14,359 nt of DNA from Syntrophomonadaceae bacterium. Lineage in GTDB: Bacteria; Bacillota; Dethiobacteria; DTU022. The position numbers and the translations under genes were made by a program. The stretch spans positions 1 to 14,359 of the forward strand of contig SKZS01000030.1 of assembly GCA_007127255.1 (NCBI GenBank). The letters run 5' to 3'. Positions within the stretch are counted from its first letter, which is position 1. Each line of letters begins with the position of its first letter. This document shows positions 13,752 through 14,359 of the stretch, piece after piece. Under the pieces are notes generated by a model. That model was given only the letters and a program-made list of their open reading frames with translations, was not told the DNA's origin and made no database searches.

Positions 13752-14359
13752 TTAACGCTCAAAGCGAAGTTCGTTAATCTCATTCCTGAATTCAGAATCG
13801 GGGATACGGCGGAGACTGACAACTATACCATCCCATTGATCGGTCATCTGAATCACTTCGCTATCCGTAAATGATAGTTCTGCAGTTCTTTCCCATTCAG
13901 CAAGACCGCGATGATAAAGCTCAAGATAGCTGACCGAGTCAACATCTACCACCCGGTACTGAGTTCTGAACCAGTATCCTTCCCCGGGTACGGCTACATT
14001 TACCATTTCGTTTGGCAAGAATTGAAAATACAAGGCATTTTCACCGGCAGGACTGCCCCATGAACCGACAATTTCTCCTTCATCTACAACCGTCCCGGTA
14101 GCAGCACCTCTGTCATGAAGAAAGAACCAGTAGCCTGCTCCCCCGGCACCGACCAGCAGTAAAATAGCCAGGACAATAATCAGGGGAACCAGAAAGCCTT
14201 TGCTGCTTTTTTGTTCATAAGCAGCCTGGTATTGCACTCCCTGCTGGGGTGTGTCCATTCTTTTTTCTTTCTTACCGCTTGAAGCTTCTGGCTGATCAGA
14301 AGCCTGGCCGGCAGCCGGCTTCACCTCGTCAACCGTAGACTCGCAATATCTGCATTTAA
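13752..14359 (-). CDS. zinc-ribbon, single-pass membrane protein of unknown function (5' partial)
   Basis: The frame is open to the right edge of the window, so the GTG at 14324 is probably internal. 201 residues are visible. They begin KCRYCES, which looks like the last CxxC of an N-terminal zinc ribbon. A polar, low-complexity linker rich in Gly, Ser, Gln and Lys follows, then one strongly hydrophobic segment at about residues 54-80 (FLVPLIIVLAILLLVG...YWFF), then an outer domain of about 110 residues. The outer domain has GEIVGSWGSP, a repeated strand pattern with VNVAVPGEGYWFRTQYRVVD, and an Asp/Glu-rich end; it resembles small lipocalin-like beta domains in Firmicutes zinc-ribbon proteins, but I cannot name the family. 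Positive charges before the helix predict an intracellular N-terminus. A terminator follows, so it is transcribed separately from tadA. Confidence 0.75.
   Translation of the reverse strand, partial: KCRYCESTVDEVKPAAGQASDQPEASSGKKEKRMDTPQQGVQYQAAYEQKSSKGFLVPLIIVLAILLLVGAGGAGYWFFLHDRGAATGTVVDEGEIVGSWGSPAGENALYFQFLPNEMVNVAVPGEGYWFRTQYRVVDVDSVSYLELYHRGLAEWERTAELSFTDSEVIQMTDQWDGIVVSLRRIPDSEFRNEINELRFER

Overview
The window is a stretch of low-to-mid GC Firmicutes chromosome, most likely an anaerobic, spore-forming-type member of the Clostridia. The evidence is the gene set (an AbrB/SpoVT-type regulator, YaaT/RicT, a DUF3786 protein), the Bacillus-type large SRP RNA, strong AAGGAGG ribosome sites, heavy use of TTG starts and consensus sigma-A promoters. 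The gene set and local order echo the region near the origin in Bacillus subtilis (tadA, SRP RNA, dnaX, ybaB, recR; tmk, holB, yaaT; abrB, metG, tatD), with guaB and two extra genes lying between recR and tmk. It is mainly a housekeeping region. I see no CRISPR array, insertion sequence, prophage, toxin-antitoxin pair or obvious defence system.

Layout. 2-418 (+): the 3' end of a FabG-like SDR oxidoreductase, closed by a strong hairpin shared with the opposing tatD end. 527-3260 (-): metG-tatD operon with its own promoter. 3499-3741 (+): an AbrB-type regulator divergent from metG, with a strong promoter. 3783-6179 (-): tmk-holB-yaaT, overlapping head to tail. 6268-7722 (-): guaB, with its own consensus promoter and terminator. 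7869-9304 (+): alpha/beta hydrolase and DUF3786 protein, the only two-gene plus-strand unit. 9301-12469 (-): an ACT-domain gene, dnaX, ybaB and recR. 12443-13156 (-): large SRP RNA, tRNA-Ser(GGA) and tRNA-Ser(CGA). 13207-13668 (-): tadA. 13752-14359 (-): a membrane-anchored zinc-ribbon protein cut by the window end.

How the genes work together. DnaX and HolB are clamp-loader subunits of DNA polymerase III. RecR acts in RecFOR recombinational repair, and YbaB is its usual nucleoid-associated neighbour. Tmk (dTMP to dTDP) and GuaB (IMP to XMP) supply nucleotide precursors. MetG, TadA, the two tRNA-Ser genes and the SRP RNA serve translation and membrane targeting. AbrB-type and YaaT proteins are linked to the switch out of exponential growth.

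The most unusual structural points are: a single promoter visible in front of tRNA-Ser(GGA), SRP RNA, ACT gene, dnaX, ybaB and recR; the SRP RNA 3' end overlapping the only conventional start codon of the ACT gene; a 67-nt out-of-phase overlap between holB and yaaT; and the little-studied hydrolase-DUF3786 pair inserted into the conserved block, ending in a 4-nt convergent stop overlap with recR.
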